Counted from the first letter of the stretch, positions 1 through 8,464 are shown. The stretch: 64,000 bases of DNA from Arthrobacter castelli DSM 16402 (GCF_000430705.1 NZ_AUMN01000007.1:124001-188000), one strand, 5' to 3'. Notes: generated by a model not told the origin, from the letters alone. Made by a program: numbers and translations.

Positions 1-75
1 GCCAATTATGGCGGCCAGGCGGGCGCGGAATTCGTCCGCGACGCGATAACCGTCTACGCCGAGCGCAACCTGTAG
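1..75 (+). CDS. 3' end of an unidentified protein
   Basis: The first 75 bases read in frame 1 as 24 residues ending NLYAERNL-like (final residues VYAERNL) and a TAG stop at 73-75. The start and nearly all of the protein lie outside the window. The fragment is too short to place in a family. It is convergent with the GMC oxidoreductase gene, 50 bases away. The codon use is high-GC and looks coding, but that is the only support. Confidence 0.5.
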   Translation, partial: ANYGGQAGAEFVRDAITVYAERNL

Positions 76-125
76 GAGCGGCCGGTTGCGGCGGGCGGTC
101 TGGATCCGCCACCCGCCGTCCCCGG

Positions 126-1673
126 TCAGCTGCCGAGGTCTTCGCCGGTCAGCAGGACAGCAGCGCGTTCGGCGATCATAATGGTTGGCGCGTTGGTGTT
201 GCCGGTGGTCACCCGCGGCATGATCGAAGCATCGGCGACGCGCACCCCGTCGAGACCGTGGACCTTGAGCGTGCGTGGGTCGACCACCGCATCCACGTCC
301 TGGCCCATCCGGCACGTGCCGGCCTGATGGTGGTACGTCACCACCGAGTCGCGCACGTACCGCTCCAGATCCTCGTCGCTGTCCGAAACTTCCCGTCCCG
401 GGTGGATCTCTTCGGCTTCCCATACCGACAGAGCAGAGCTCCGTCCGATTTCCCGGCACTGCCGCACCGACGCGACCAGGGCGTCGACGTCGGCCCGCTC
501 GGACAGTGCGCCAAGATCGATCCGGATGGGATCGTCCGCGCCGGGACCGCTCAGGGTGATTTCGCCGCGGCTCTGCGGCCGCACCAGCCCGCCGAGCATG
601 GAGAAGCCATTCTCCGGACCGGTCATCTCCCCCGGTCCGTAACCTTGCGAATACATCGGCACCGAGAAGAAAATCGGCTGGGTGTCGGGGACCGGCAGGT
701 CCGGCCGGCTCTTGGCAAACAAATGCACCTCGGCCGGAGCCACCTCCGGCGCGGGCACGGGCGTGCTGCTGCCCGTGGCGAATATGACGGGAGAGAGCAG
801 GTGGTCCTGCAGGTTCTTCCCGACACCGGGCAGGTCGTGCACCGGCCGCACTCCGGCGGCCTCAAGCTCGCCTGCGGGCCCGATTCCGGACCGCAGCAGC
901 AGCTCAGGCGAGTTGATCGCCCCGGCACAGAGAATGGTCTCGGGGGCCATCAATGTCCTGGTTTCTCCGTCGTGCTCGAATTCGACGCCGGCGACCACCC
1001 CGCCCTCGACCACCAGCCGGCGGACATGCGCCCCCGTCAGCAGGGTGAGGTCGGGATTTAAAGCCTCTGGCTTCAGGTACGCATGCCACGTGTTGAAACG
1101 CTTGCCGTCACGAACGTTGAGCTGCATCCGCGATACACCCTCGACATCGCCGGAGTTGTAGTCCTCATTCAGCTTCACCCCGGTTTCGACGCTGCCTTCC
1201 AGCATCGCTTCCTGCACCGGATTGCGCGGATAGTCTTCGGCTACATCAAGCAGACCCGCCGCTCCCCGTGATTCGGAAGCGCCGCCGTCGTATTTCTCAA
1301 TAGCTTTGAAGACCGGCAGCACCTCATCCCACGACCAACCAGGACAGCCCAGATAGGCCCAGGTGTCGTAGTCCTGCCTGGCACCGCGGACCCAGATGGT
1401 GGCGTTCAGCGCATGCGAGCCGCCCATCACCTTGCCGCGGGGCACGTCAAGGCTCCGCCCGGAGCACCCCTGCTGTTCGGTGGTCTGGTAGTCCCAGTCC
1501 TGCGGGCTGTGCCAAAGGGCGCCGAGGTTATACAGGTGCTCGATGTTGGGGTTGGTGTCATCGTCGCCGGCCTCAAGGACAGCGACGCGCTTGCCGGCGT
1601 CGAGCAACCGGCGGCCAATAACGTTGCCCGCCGACCCGGCCCCGACCACGATGTAGTCGATATCGGTGCTCAT
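126..1673 (-). CDS. GMC-family flavin oxidoreductase (choline dehydrogenase-like)
   Basis: This is a 515-residue FAD-dependent alcohol dehydrogenase or oxidase of the glucose-methanol-choline family. The N-terminus carries the dinucleotide-binding motif VVGAGSAG. The family signature GKVMGGSHALN lies near residue 85. The C-terminus has the catalytic region HHQAGTCRMG and the closing GNTNAPT asparagine segment. I chose the ATG at 1673 because AAGGAG precedes it by ten bases. A GTG at 1703 overlaps the upstream aldehyde dehydrogenase stop (GTGA) and is the alternative start, adding ten residues. With that dehydrogenase it would take an alcohol to an acid. Choline to betaine is the obvious candidate, but the substrate is inferred. 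Confidence 0.88.
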   Translation of the reverse strand: MSTDIDYIVVGAGSAGNVIGRRLLDAGKRVAVLEAGDDDTNPNIEHLYNLGALWHSPQDWDYQTTEQQGCSGRSLDVPRGKVMGGSHALNATIWVRGARQDYDTWAYLGCPGWSWDEVLPVFKAIEKYDGGASESRGAAGLLDVAEDYPRNPVQEAMLEGSVETGVKLNEDYNSGDVEGVSRMQLNVRDGKRFNTWHAYLKPEALNPDLTLLTGAHVRRLVVEGGVVAGVEFEHDGETRTLMAPETILCAGAINSPELLLRSGIGPAGELEAAGVRPVHDLPGVGKNLQDHLLSPVIFATGSSTPVPAPEVAPAEVHLFAKSRPDLPVPDTQPIFFSVPMYSQGYGPGEMTGPENGFSMLGGLVRPQSRGEITLSGPGADDPIRIDLGALSERADVDALVASVRQCREIGRSSALSVWEAEEIHPGREVSDSDEDLERYVRDSVVTYHHQAGTCRMGQDVDAVVDPRTLKVHGLDGVRVADASIMPRVTTGNTNAPTIMIAERAAVLLTGEDLGS

Positions 1674-1699
1674 CTGGTCGACACTCCTTGCTCCACCGC

Positions 1700-3130
1700 T
1701 CACTGGCTGATCACCCGCGGGACACCGAGGGCCTTGAGGCCGGCGACACCGAACTCGAGCCCATAGCCGGACTCCTTGATGCCGCCGAAGGGGATCCGCG
1801 GATCAACTGCACCATGTTTGTTGATCCACACCGTGCCCGCCTCCACCCGGGCGGCGACTTCCCTGGCCCGGGCCGGGTCGGAGGACCAGACCGAGGCGCC
1901 CAATCCGACGTCGAGCCCGTTGGCCATCTTCACCGCCTCGTCCACATCCGAGTAGCGGATGATCGGCAACGCCGGCCCGAACTGCTCCTCGGCCACCAGC
2001 GGATTGTTGTTGTCGATATCGGCAACCAGCGTCGTCGGGTAGAAGTAACCGGTGGCGTTGCTGTCCGGGTTGCCGCCCACCAGCACGCGGGCGCCGCCTT
2101 CCCTGGCCGCCTCCACGAGCCTGGCGACGATGTCGAACTGGGCCTGGTTCTGCAGCGGGCCCAGCACATTATTCTCGTCCAGACCGTTGCCCATCGGCAT
2201 CTGCCCGGCGACTTCGACCAACGCGTCGCAGACCTGGTCGTAGAGGGAATCCGGGACGTAGAGGCGCTTCATCGCCGCACAGGTCTGGCCGGTGTTGATG
2301 AACGCGCCCCAGAACAGGTCCTGGGCAATCGCCTTTGGATCGACGTCGTCCAGCAGAATGCCGGCGTCGTTGCCACCTAGCTCCATGGTCACGCGCTTGA
2401 CCGTGTCCGCCGAGGAGCGAATGATCGCCTTTCCTGTGGCGGTCGAGCCGGTGAACATGACCTTGTCGATGGCCGGATGGGCCGAGAGTGCTTCGCCGAC
2501 CTCGCGTCCGCCGGACACGACATGCAACACGTCCTTCGGCAACACCTGGCTCAGCACGGCGCCCAGCGCCAGCACGGACAGCGGGGTGTATTCGCTCGGC
2601 TTGAGCACCACGGTGTTGCCCATGCGCAACGACGGGGCGATCTGCCAGACGGAAATCATCATCGGCCAGTTCCACGGGCCGATTGCGCCAACCACGCCGA
2701 TCGGCCGGTAGTGCACCTCGGCGTGGGTCTCGCCGTCGTCGACCACCACTTCCGGTTCCATCTCGAACGATGCCGTGGCGCGCAGCCAGGCCGAGCAGGC
2801 TCCCACCTCGAAGCGGGCGTTCGGCCCGTTCAGCGGCTTGCCCTGCTCGCGGGAGAGCAGTTCGGCGAGCGCTTCGGCGGAGGCTTCGACGGCATCTGCC
2901 GCGCGATTCAGGTACTCGCTGCGCTCGGCATGGGAAAGCGCACCCCAAGTCGGCTGTGCAGCACGGGCGGCGACGACGGCGGCATCCAGGTCGGTCGCAG
3001 TGTGCACCGGGGCATTGGCGACCTTTTCGCCAGTGGCCGGATCCTTGATCTCACGCGAATCGCCACTTGGTGCTATGGCGGAGAGCAGGTCCCGGTAGGT
3101 GCCCAATTGGTTATCAAGTTCGGTGGTCAT
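1700..3130 (-). CDS. NAD(P)-dependent aldehyde dehydrogenase
   Basis: This is a 476-residue aldehyde dehydrogenase of normal family length. PWNWPMM marks the cofactor/active-site loop, FTGSTATGK the nucleotide-binding segment, MELGGN holds the general-base glutamate and NTGQTCAA the catalytic cysteine. The ATG at 3130 is chosen because AGGAG lies six bases upstream; in-frame ATG and upstream codons from 3136 to 3244 have no spaced ribosome site. Its stop overlaps a possible start of the GMC gene, so the two are translationally coupled and probably act in sequence on an alcohol and its aldehyde. A betaine-aldehyde substrate fits the context but is not shown by the sequence. Confidence 0.9.
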   Translation of the reverse strand: MTTELDNQLGTYRDLLSAIAPSGDSREIKDPATGEKVANAPVHTATDLDAAVVAARAAQPTWGALSHAERSEYLNRAADAVEASAEALAELLSREQGKPLNGPNARFEVGACSAWLRATASFEMEPEVVVDDGETHAEVHYRPIGVVGAIGPWNWPMMISVWQIAPSLRMGNTVVLKPSEYTPLSVLALGAVLSQVLPKDVLHVVSGGREVGEALSAHPAIDKVMFTGSTATGKAIIRSSADTVKRVTMELGGNDAGILLDDVDPKAIAQDLFWGAFINTGQTCAAMKRLYVPDSLYDQVCDALVEVAGQMPMGNGLDENNVLGPLQNQAQFDIVARLVEAAREGGARVLVGGNPDSNATGYFYPTTLVADIDNNNPLVAEEQFGPALPIIRYSDVDEAVKMANGLDVGLGASVWSSDPARAREVAARVEAGTVWINKHGAVDPRIPFGGIKESGYGLEFGVAGLKALGVPRVISQ

Positions 3131-3429
3131 GTCCATCTCCTGTTCCCCCGTGCAGCGGACGCGCGGGCCGACTGTGTCACTTGCATCAACTGTGCCCCGG
3201 AACACATCGGCTTGTCTTGTCTTTCCCGGCAGCGCATTTGTCACCCAGTGCGCGTTTGTCGAAGCTCAGGCGCGGGTGCCGACGAGGTTAGGTGGGTCGT
3301 TGACCACCACGCCATAAACTATGCCCTTGCCTGAGAACTCGCCGGTTCCTAGCGGCGACTCCTTGGGTAAGGCCGCATTCTGTCCAGGAGAGCGGCGAAT
3401 CCTTGGCGAACGGCATCACGTCCGTCCGC
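3131..3429 (-). promoter_or_regulatory. Control region of the ALDH-GMC operon with AraC-type direct repeat
   Basis: These 299 bases separate the AraC-family gene from the operon it probably controls, both on the minus strand. No convincing gene is present. On the minus strand GACAAACGCGC and GACAAATGCGC lie at 3250-3260 and 3232-3242, exactly 18 bases apart with one mismatch. Tandem half-sites about two helical turns apart are typical of AraC-family operators. AGACAAGACAAG lies close by at 3211-3222. The promoter itself could not be placed with confidence. Confidence 0.5.
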
Positions 3430-4374
3430 TCACGCGGCGGCGAGCCCCTGCACCTTGCGGTACTGGGAGGGCGAAGCACCAAAAGCGCCTCGAAACGCCC
3501 GGCTGAAGTGCGCGGCGTCGACCAACCCCCACCGTGCTCCGATGGCGCTGACCGGGACGCCGGCGTGGAGCGGATCGATCAGATCCCGGCGGCACCGCTC
3601 CAGCCGACGTTCCCTAATCCACCCCCCCACGGTGTGCCCGCTGTCGGCGAAGAGCTGATGCAGGGTGCGGGTGGAGATGTAATGCGCGGCCGCTATCGCC
3701 GGAGGCGTCAGGGACGGATCGGCGAGGTTGGCATCGATGTGGTGTTGAACCCGGCGCAGCAATCGGACGTTCCCGTCTGCGGCTTGATCCGGGCGGGTGT
3801 ATATTTCATCCGCCAACAGCGTGGACAGCAGGTCGACGACGTTCATCGCCAAGCGGTTGCCGATGGGCCCGTCCAGGGTGGGCAGCATGTGGCCGATCTG
3901 GCTCACGAACGGGACGATGGCGTCGCCGAGCCGCTGCCCCTTGCCCATCCGCACCGCGGTGAGTTCGGCGACGTCCTCCGGCGACAGTCCAAGCAAGTGC
4001 TGCGGGAACATCAACACCAGCGTGCGGAAGTCCTGGTCAAAGGTCAGCGTGTAAGGGCGCTGGGTGTCGTAGATGGCCAGATCGCCCGGCCGCATCACGG
4101 TTTCGCGACCATCCTGCAATAACAGTGCGTGACCATCGACCTGCAGATTGAGCTTGTAATGCCCGGCACCGCCAGCAGCGATCAGTTCAGGGGTGCGGAC
4201 CACGGTGTGGGCGGAGGCGTCCACCTGCATCATGCCGAAGTCCTGCAGCCGACGCCCCCCGATACGCCCGCCGAACCGCCCGGCACGGACAGGTTCAGCA
4301 TTCAGCGGCACAAAGGAGTTCGAGATCAACCGGCGCCAGCCGGCAAACGAATCCGCGTCGTCAATCTGATACAT
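3430..4374 (-). CDS. AraC-family transcriptional regulator
   Basis: This is a 314-residue regulator. The N-terminal 170 residues fit the cupin-like AraC_binding_2 sensor domain (GHYKLNLQVDG, MRPGDLAIYDTQRPY). The last 100 residues hold the two helix-turn-helix motifs (ISTRTLHQLFADSGHTVGGW and the downstream VDAAHFSRAFRGAFGASPSQ). The ATG at 4374 has GGAGG five bases upstream. It lies directly upstream of the aldehyde dehydrogenase/GMC operon on the same strand and probably activates it in response to the alcohol substrate; that target is inferred from position and from the direct repeats in between. Confidence 0.88.
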   Translation of the reverse strand: MYQIDDADSFAGWRRLISNSFVPLNAEPVRAGRFGGRIGGRRLQDFGMMQVDASAHTVVRTPELIAAGGAGHYKLNLQVDGHALLLQDGRETVMRPGDLAIYDTQRPYTLTFDQDFRTLVLMFPQHLLGLSPEDVAELTAVRMGKGQRLGDAIVPFVSQIGHMLPTLDGPIGNRLAMNVVDLLSTLLADEIYTRPDQAADGNVRLLRRVQHHIDANLADPSLTPPAIAAAHYISTRTLHQLFADSGHTVGGWIRERRLERCRRDLIDPLHAGVPVSAIGARWGLVDAAHFSRAFRGAFGASPSQYRKVQGLAAA

Positions 4375-4486
4375 GGTGTCCTCCCAATGCGTTCCTAGTC
4401 CCCTCAACGCATATGGAAGCCAATGTATCCCAGTTCACGGCAAGACCCAATGGGCCCCCGCGCCTGCATCGTGGCAAGCTGGGAGT

Positions 4487-5458
4487 ATGGCAGCTTCAGA
4501 CCGCCCACCCCCACGCACCGGCCCGCGCGATCCCGGAGACGCCTGGGTGGAAGGCCCCGACGGAACACGGATGTGGGGGCGGTTCGGTTCGGCCGGGTTG
4601 GTGGCTTTCGACCCGGACCGCGGCATCCTGTTGCAACACCGGGCAGTGTGGAGCCATTTCGGCGGCACCTGGGGGATCCCGGGTGGCGCGCGGCATCAAG
4701 GTGAGGCCGCCGTCGATGCCGCATTGCGGGAGGCGCACGAGGAAGCCGGAGTTCCGGTCGATGCCCTGACACCTTTGTTCAGCAGCGTCCGGGACCTGGG
4801 TTTTTGGAGTTACACCACAGTTGCCGCACGCACCGTGCGTCCCTTCGAACCGAGCATGAACGACGCCGAGAGCCTGGACTTGGCGTGGGTTCCGCCAGCC
4901 GACGTCGAGCATCTGCCGTTGCACCCGCACTTCGCCGAAGACTGGCCGCGGCTGCGCGCCCTGTTGGAGCACCCGGCGGTGCTGATCGTCGACGCCGCCA
5001 ACGTAGTCGGTTCCCGCCCGGACGGTTGGTGGCGCGACCGTGCCGGTGCCGCCGGCCGGCTGTTGTCGAACCTGGCGGCAGCAGCCGACGACGGGTTTGC
5101 CGCCGACATGTTCGAGGTCAATGCCGGGAGCATCTGGCCGCGGACCGCCGTCGTGCTCGAAGGGGCCGCGAAAGCAGCGGCAGCCGCCGGCCGCTACACC
5201 TTGGACGGCGGCCGGTCTGCCCGAGCAGGGCCCGACACATCCCATGGCCGGAACCGCGATCCGCTGTGGATTGTCCATGCCGCCGGCTCCGGCGACGACG
5301 AGATTGTTAACCAGGCCGGGTCCTTCCTGGCCGAGGACCCGGACGCTCCAATTACCGTCGTGACTTCCGACCGTGGCCTGCGCGGAAGGGTCACCGGCCT
5401 GGGTGCCAGGGTCGTCGGCGCGGGTTCCCTGCTGGATCGCCTGCCGCCCGGGCGCTGA
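4487..5458 (+). CDS. Nudix hydrolase fused to a NYN/PIN-like nuclease domain
   Basis: The 323-residue protein begins with a Nudix domain (about residues 15-155). The Nudix box is complete, running from GGARHQGE to REAHEEAGV. The second half starts LIVDAANVVGSRPDG and ends ITVVTSDRGLRGRV. These acidic motifs resemble NYN/YacP-like PIN-fold ribonucleases, whose D-x-N and T-S-D-x-x-L motifs hold metal ligands. A nucleotide-cleaning enzyme joined to a nuclease suggests a job in RNA or nucleotide turnover, but no substrate can be read. The ATG at 4487 follows CAAGCT (4475-4480) by six bases, a leaderless arrangement. The gene is divergent from the AraC regulator. Confidence 0.82.
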   Translation: MAASDRPPPRTGPRDPGDAWVEGPDGTRMWGRFGSAGLVAFDPDRGILLQHRAVWSHFGGTWGIPGGARHQGEAAVDAALREAHEEAGVPVDALTPLFSSVRDLGFWSYTTVAARTVRPFEPSMNDAESLDLAWVPPADVEHLPLHPHFAEDWPRLRALLEHPAVLIVDAANVVGSRPDGWWRDRAGAAGRLLSNLAAAADDGFAADMFEVNAGSIWPRTAVVLEGAAKAAAAAGRYTLDGGRSARAGPDTSHGRNRDPLWIVHAAGSGDDEIVNQAGSFLAEDPDAPITVVTSDRGLRGRVTGLGARVVGAGSLLDRLPPGR

Positions 5459-5464
5459 ATTTCG

Positions 5465-6106
5465 TCAGGATGCGACGACTATCTGCCATTTCAGTTTCCG
5501 GGCTGTATTAGCTGCCATCGTCATGACGTCACTGTGATCAAGACTGCGGGAGAACTGCGGGGCGACGGGGAATGCAGTCCCTGCGCGCGAGTAAAGCACG
5601 ACCACAGCGCCTCCGGTCATGGTGGAAGGCACGAGCAGACCGTCAATGCTCGTGCCGAATTGCTCCCGGATTGCGTTCGCCCACGCCCGGCACGTTTTCT
5701 TCGGCGACTGAGGCAGGGATGCGGACGCATGGTTCCGCACAGCCCAATCACTATTGAGGATGTCGAGCAGCTCCAAGGGCCGTGAGGGCGTCCAGCCGGA
5801 GAGGGTCTTATCCGAAGTCAGGGTGATTAGACGGTCCCGCTGGAACACTTCGGCAAACACAGTCGCGTAGTCCTGTGCAGTGTATGACACCCCAACCAGC
5901 GGATGCAGCTGCGTCGGCACAGGGTGAGGATCCCATCGGAACGCCGGGAGCGGCCCGTAGCGGCGCAGATCATTCCATGCTGCAGGATGCGCTCCAGCCG
6001 TTGTATGGATACGCCACAGCGGCCCTGTATATCGAACGACCTCGGCCGGGTCCAGCGAAAGGGGGAGTGAAGGGGACCGTGGATTCTTCGGCTTCCCTGA
6101 ACTCAC
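5465..6106 (-). CDS. RES-domain toxin
   Basis: This 213-residue protein matches the RES family, whose studied members (MbcT and relatives) kill by degrading or modifying NAD+. The family's arginines appear in LWRIHTT and AFRWDP, the tyrosine in VSYTA, the glutamate in FAEVF and a late serine in LLVPSTMTGG. The GTG start overlaps the stop of the upstream antitoxin by four bases (GTGA), the usual coupled order of antitoxin first. GC content looks lower than in the flanking genes. Its end is seven bases from the convergent Nudix gene. Confidence 0.85.
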   Translation of the reverse strand: MSSGKPKNPRSPSLPLSLDPAEVVRYTGPLWRIHTTAGAHPAAWNDLRRYGPLPAFRWDPHPVPTQLHPLVGVSYTAQDYATVFAEVFQRDRLITLTSDKTLSGWTPSRPLELLDILNSDWAVRNHASASLPQSPKKTCRAWANAIREQFGTSIDGLLVPSTMTGGAVVVLYSRAGTAFPVAPQFSRSLDHSDVMTMAANTARKLKWQIVVAS

Positions 6107-6702
6107 TCGTATCCCAATTCGTCAACCAGCTGCTCGACCGCATCAACGTCCCCGCCGGATGTCAAAAACTCGACGGGTGAAAGCCCGCCCAGGGCCTCGT
6201 TGGGGGAGGTCATGAATCGCTCGATGGACTGCGGGTGGAAATAGCGGGGGAATAGCGGCAGGAGGCGGCGCAGGCCGGGAACCACGTGCCCTTCTTCGGT
6301 GAACTGCCACCGGGGGAACCGGAGGGTGCTTTCTGCGACGCCAGTGCCCGGGGAATATAGGTCGCCGCTTAGACGTGACCGCCGCACGTTCGACTCAAGC
6401 CGTCCCAGCAGCTGCGCAACCTCAGCAGTAGTCAGCGAGTTGGCCTCTATCGACTCGTCAGCAGTGATGCGCCCCTTTAGCGCCTTCATTCGTGAGGCCG
6501 TGCGGGCTTCGTCAGTCAGGCCGGTCTCGGTCAAGTCTGTGTGCCCCAGAATGAATTCGCGCTCTCCGGCGGATAGAGCTTCGGACTGGCCACCGCCAAT
6601 CTCCTGGAGGATGGCGAGGAAATCCTGGGGACTCATGGGATCCCCCCGCCGATGGAGTGCTTCATGAAGTTCCGCAACATAGTTCGAAGTTGGCGTGCTC
6701 AT
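6103..6702 (-). CDS. Xre/MbcA/ParS-like antitoxin of the RES pair
   Basis: This 199-residue protein lies immediately before the RES toxin and overlaps it by four bases. Residues about 85-125 look like a DNA-binding segment (TTAEVAQLLGRLESNVRRSR). The C-terminal region (SIERFMTSPNEALGGLSPVEFL) is the typical Xre/MbcA/ParS toxin-binding domain, which often reads 'P..aLgG.tPle.l'. The ATG at 6702 follows TATCAT by five bases, so the transcript may be leaderless; a TTG at 6708 is the alternative start. Direct repeats just upstream are a plausible autoregulatory operator. Confidence 0.82.
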   Translation of the reverse strand: MSTPTSNYVAELHEALHRRGDPMSPQDFLAILQEIGGGQSEALSAGEREFILGHTDLTETGLTDEARTASRMKALKGRITADESIEANSLTTAEVAQLLGRLESNVRRSRLSGDLYSPGTGVAESTLRFPRWQFTEEGHVVPGLRRLLPLFPRYFHPQSIERFMTSPNEALGGLSPVEFLTSGGDVDAVEQLVDELGYE

Positions 6703-6708
6703 ACTCAA

Positions 6709-6724
6709 TGATACAGCCTGATAC
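6709..6724. promoter_or_regulatory. Direct repeat at the toxin-antitoxin promoter
   Basis: TGATAC occurs at 6709-6714 and again at 6719-6724, ten bases apart and so on the same helix face, within a few bases of the antitoxin start. It overlaps the TATCAT element proposed as -10. This fits an operator for antitoxin-mediated autorepression, which is usual for such pairs; binding is inferred. Confidence 0.4.
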
Positions 6725-6822
6725 GGGGTGTCGCCATATTCAGGCCGTGGATGCTGCGTTAAGGATTATGACCGGCGGAAATTGTCGTTGGAGGCCCGCA
6801 TAGGGTCAAATAGAGACTGTAA

Positions 6823-6916
6823 CCATCCCGAGCGGCCGAGAGACCTGGATCGTTGACGCCGCAGCAACCAAGTCGTGTCTGACACGAAAAAGGTGCTACC
6901 GCCAGGACCGATGGAG
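6823..6916 (+). ncRNA. SAM-clan (S-box, SAM-I or SAM-I/IV-type) riboswitch, copy A
   Basis: The element opens with CCATCCCGAGCGGC and closes with GTGCTACCGCCAGGACCGAT followed by GGAG, so CCATC pairs with GATGG as the closing stem. Between them are GAGAGACCTGG and GACGCCGCAGCAACC, the kink-turn and core segments of S-box RNAs. The variable arm is a short hairpin CGTGTC-TGA-CACG. Two further copies in this window share both ends almost exactly while their variable arms differ yet still pair. It precedes a DmoA-like monooxygenase by 95 bases. Class assignment within the SAM clan needs a covariance search. Confidence 0.88.
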
Positions 6917-7010
6917 AAACATCAGCTTTGCGTTTTTCTCCCGCGATCACCCGCGCGGAGATATGCGGCAGGATGTGCATTCCATGGGCCGATTCGAAGG
7001 AGCCCCTGCG

Positions 7011-8414
7011 ATGACAACGAACGACAACACCGGCCGGCACATCCGTTTCAATGCCTTTGACATGAACTGCGTCGGGCATCAGTCACCGGGACTGTGGCGC
7101 CACCCTGACGACCGGTCCGCCGATTACACCGACATCCGTTACTGGGCTGAGCTGGCCAAGACCCTGGAGAAAGGGTTCTTCGACGGTATCTTCATCGCCG
7201 ACGTCCTGGGGACCTACGATGCGTTCGGCGGCAACCGTGACGCGGCGGTGCGATCCGCCTCCCAGACACCGGTCAACGATCCCGCGCTGCTTGTCTCTGC
7301 CATGGCCCTGGTCACCGAACACCTCGGCTTCGGCATCACCGCCGGCACCGCCTACGAACATCCGTACCCGTTCGCCCGCCGGCTCTCGACCCTTGACCAC
7401 ATCACCAATGGCCGGGTCGGCTGGAACGTGGTGACCGGATACCTGCCGTCGGCGGCCCAGAACCTGGGCGCGAAGGACCAGCTGGAGCATGACGAACGCT
7501 ACGATCACGCCGATGAATACCTTGAAGTCATCTACAAACTACTGGAGGGCTCCTGGGAGGACGACGCCGTCGTCCGCGACAGCGAAACCGGTGTCTTCAC
7601 CGACCCGGACAAAGTTCACGACATCGGCCACGAGGGCAAATACTTCAATGTCCCGCTGAGCCACATCAGCGAGCCCTCCCCGCAGCGCACTCCGGTGATC
7701 TACCAGGCCGGCGCCTCCCCGCGCGGCATCGAATTCGCTGCCGGAAACGCCGAGGCAATCTTCGTCGGCTCCCCCACCAAGACCCGGCTGAAAGAAACCG
7801 TGAAAAAGATCCGCGACGCCGTCGAGGCCGCCGGACGCGACCGGCATTCAGTGCGCATCTACACCCTGATGACCATCATCACGGACGAGACTTCGGAAAA
7901 GGCTGAGGCAAAGCACCAGGACTACCAGTCCTACATCAGCAACGAGGGGGCGCTGGCGCTGATGTCCGGATGGATGGGCGTTGACCTGTCCGGCCATGAG
8001 CTCGATGAGCCGATCGGCAACGTGGACTCGAACGCCATCCAGTCCGCCGTGACGAACTTCCAAAAGGTCAACGACGACGGCACGCCCTGGACGCTGCGCG
8101 ATATCGCCGAAACGGCCGGCATCGGCGGCCTCGGGCCCCGTATGGTGGGTTCCGGTATCGAAATCGCCGACCAGCTGCAGGAATGGGTGGAGGAGACCGA
8201 CGTCGACGGCTTCAATCTCGCCTACGCGATCACACCGGGCACCTTCGAGGACGTTATTGAGTTCGTGGTGCCGGAGCTGCAAAAGCGCGGCGCCTACCCC
8301 ACCGAATACGTCCAAGGCACCCTGCGGAACAAGCTGTTCAACCAGGGGGACAAGTTGCCCGAGGAGCACAAAGGTAGCCGCTACCGGATTGGCGCTGCCG
8401 CGCTGGCGGGGTAG
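7011..8414 (+). CDS. Flavin-dependent monooxygenase of the NtaA/SnaA/DszA type, DmoA-like
   Basis: This 467-residue enzyme belongs to the bacterial luciferase-like superfamily that uses reduced FMN from a partner reductase. Segments such as NAFDMNCVGHQSPG, ARRLSTLDHITNGRVGWNVV and PVIYQAGASPRG strongly resemble dimethyl-sulfide monooxygenase DmoA as I recall it, which splits dimethyl sulfide to methanethiol and formaldehyde; relatives act on sulfones and nitrilotriacetate. The ATG at 7011 has AAGGAG eight bases upstream. A SAM-clan riboswitch lies in its leader, so it is expected to be on when methionine/SAM is short, which supports an organosulfur-scavenging role. No flavin reductase gene is adjacent. 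The exact substrate is inferred. Confidence 0.85.
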   Translation: MTTNDNTGRHIRFNAFDMNCVGHQSPGLWRHPDDRSADYTDIRYWAELAKTLEKGFFDGIFIADVLGTYDAFGGNRDAAVRSASQTPVNDPALLVSAMALVTEHLGFGITAGTAYEHPYPFARRLSTLDHITNGRVGWNVVTGYLPSAAQNLGAKDQLEHDERYDHADEYLEVIYKLLEGSWEDDAVVRDSETGVFTDPDKVHDIGHEGKYFNVPLSHISEPSPQRTPVIYQAGASPRGIEFAAGNAEAIFVGSPTKTRLKETVKKIRDAVEAAGRDRHSVRIYTLMTIITDETSEKAEAKHQDYQSYISNEGALALMSGWMGVDLSGHELDEPIGNVDSNAIQSAVTNFQKVNDDGTPWTLRDIAETAGIGGLGPRMVGSGIEIADQLQEWVEETDVDGFNLAYAITPGTFEDVIEFVVPELQKRGAYPTEYVQGTLRNKLFNQGDKLPEEHKGSRYRIGAAALAG

Positions 8415-8429
8415 GGGTCGACCGGGCCA

Positions 8430-8458
8430 TTGTTGGGCCGACGCCCCCTTGCTACGGT
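8430..8458 (+). promoter_or_regulatory. Promoter of the SDR gene (leaderless)
   Basis: TTGTTG and TACGGT are separated by 17 bases, and CAAAGC then ATG follows directly, so transcription would begin at or next to the start codon. No ribosome-binding site is present, which agrees with a leaderless mRNA. Confidence 0.5.
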
Positions 8459-8464
8459 CAAAGC

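Noticed and set aside
5465-6708. Toxin-antitoxin pair considered as part of a prophage
   Set aside because: No integrase, capsid, terminase or att-like repeat is nearby; the flanks are ordinary metabolic genes.
6823-6916. Riboswitch copy A considered as a T-box or TPP element
   Set aside because: It lacks T-box and THI-box motifs, while the GCAACC core, kink-turn purines and GTGCTA segment fit S-box RNAs.
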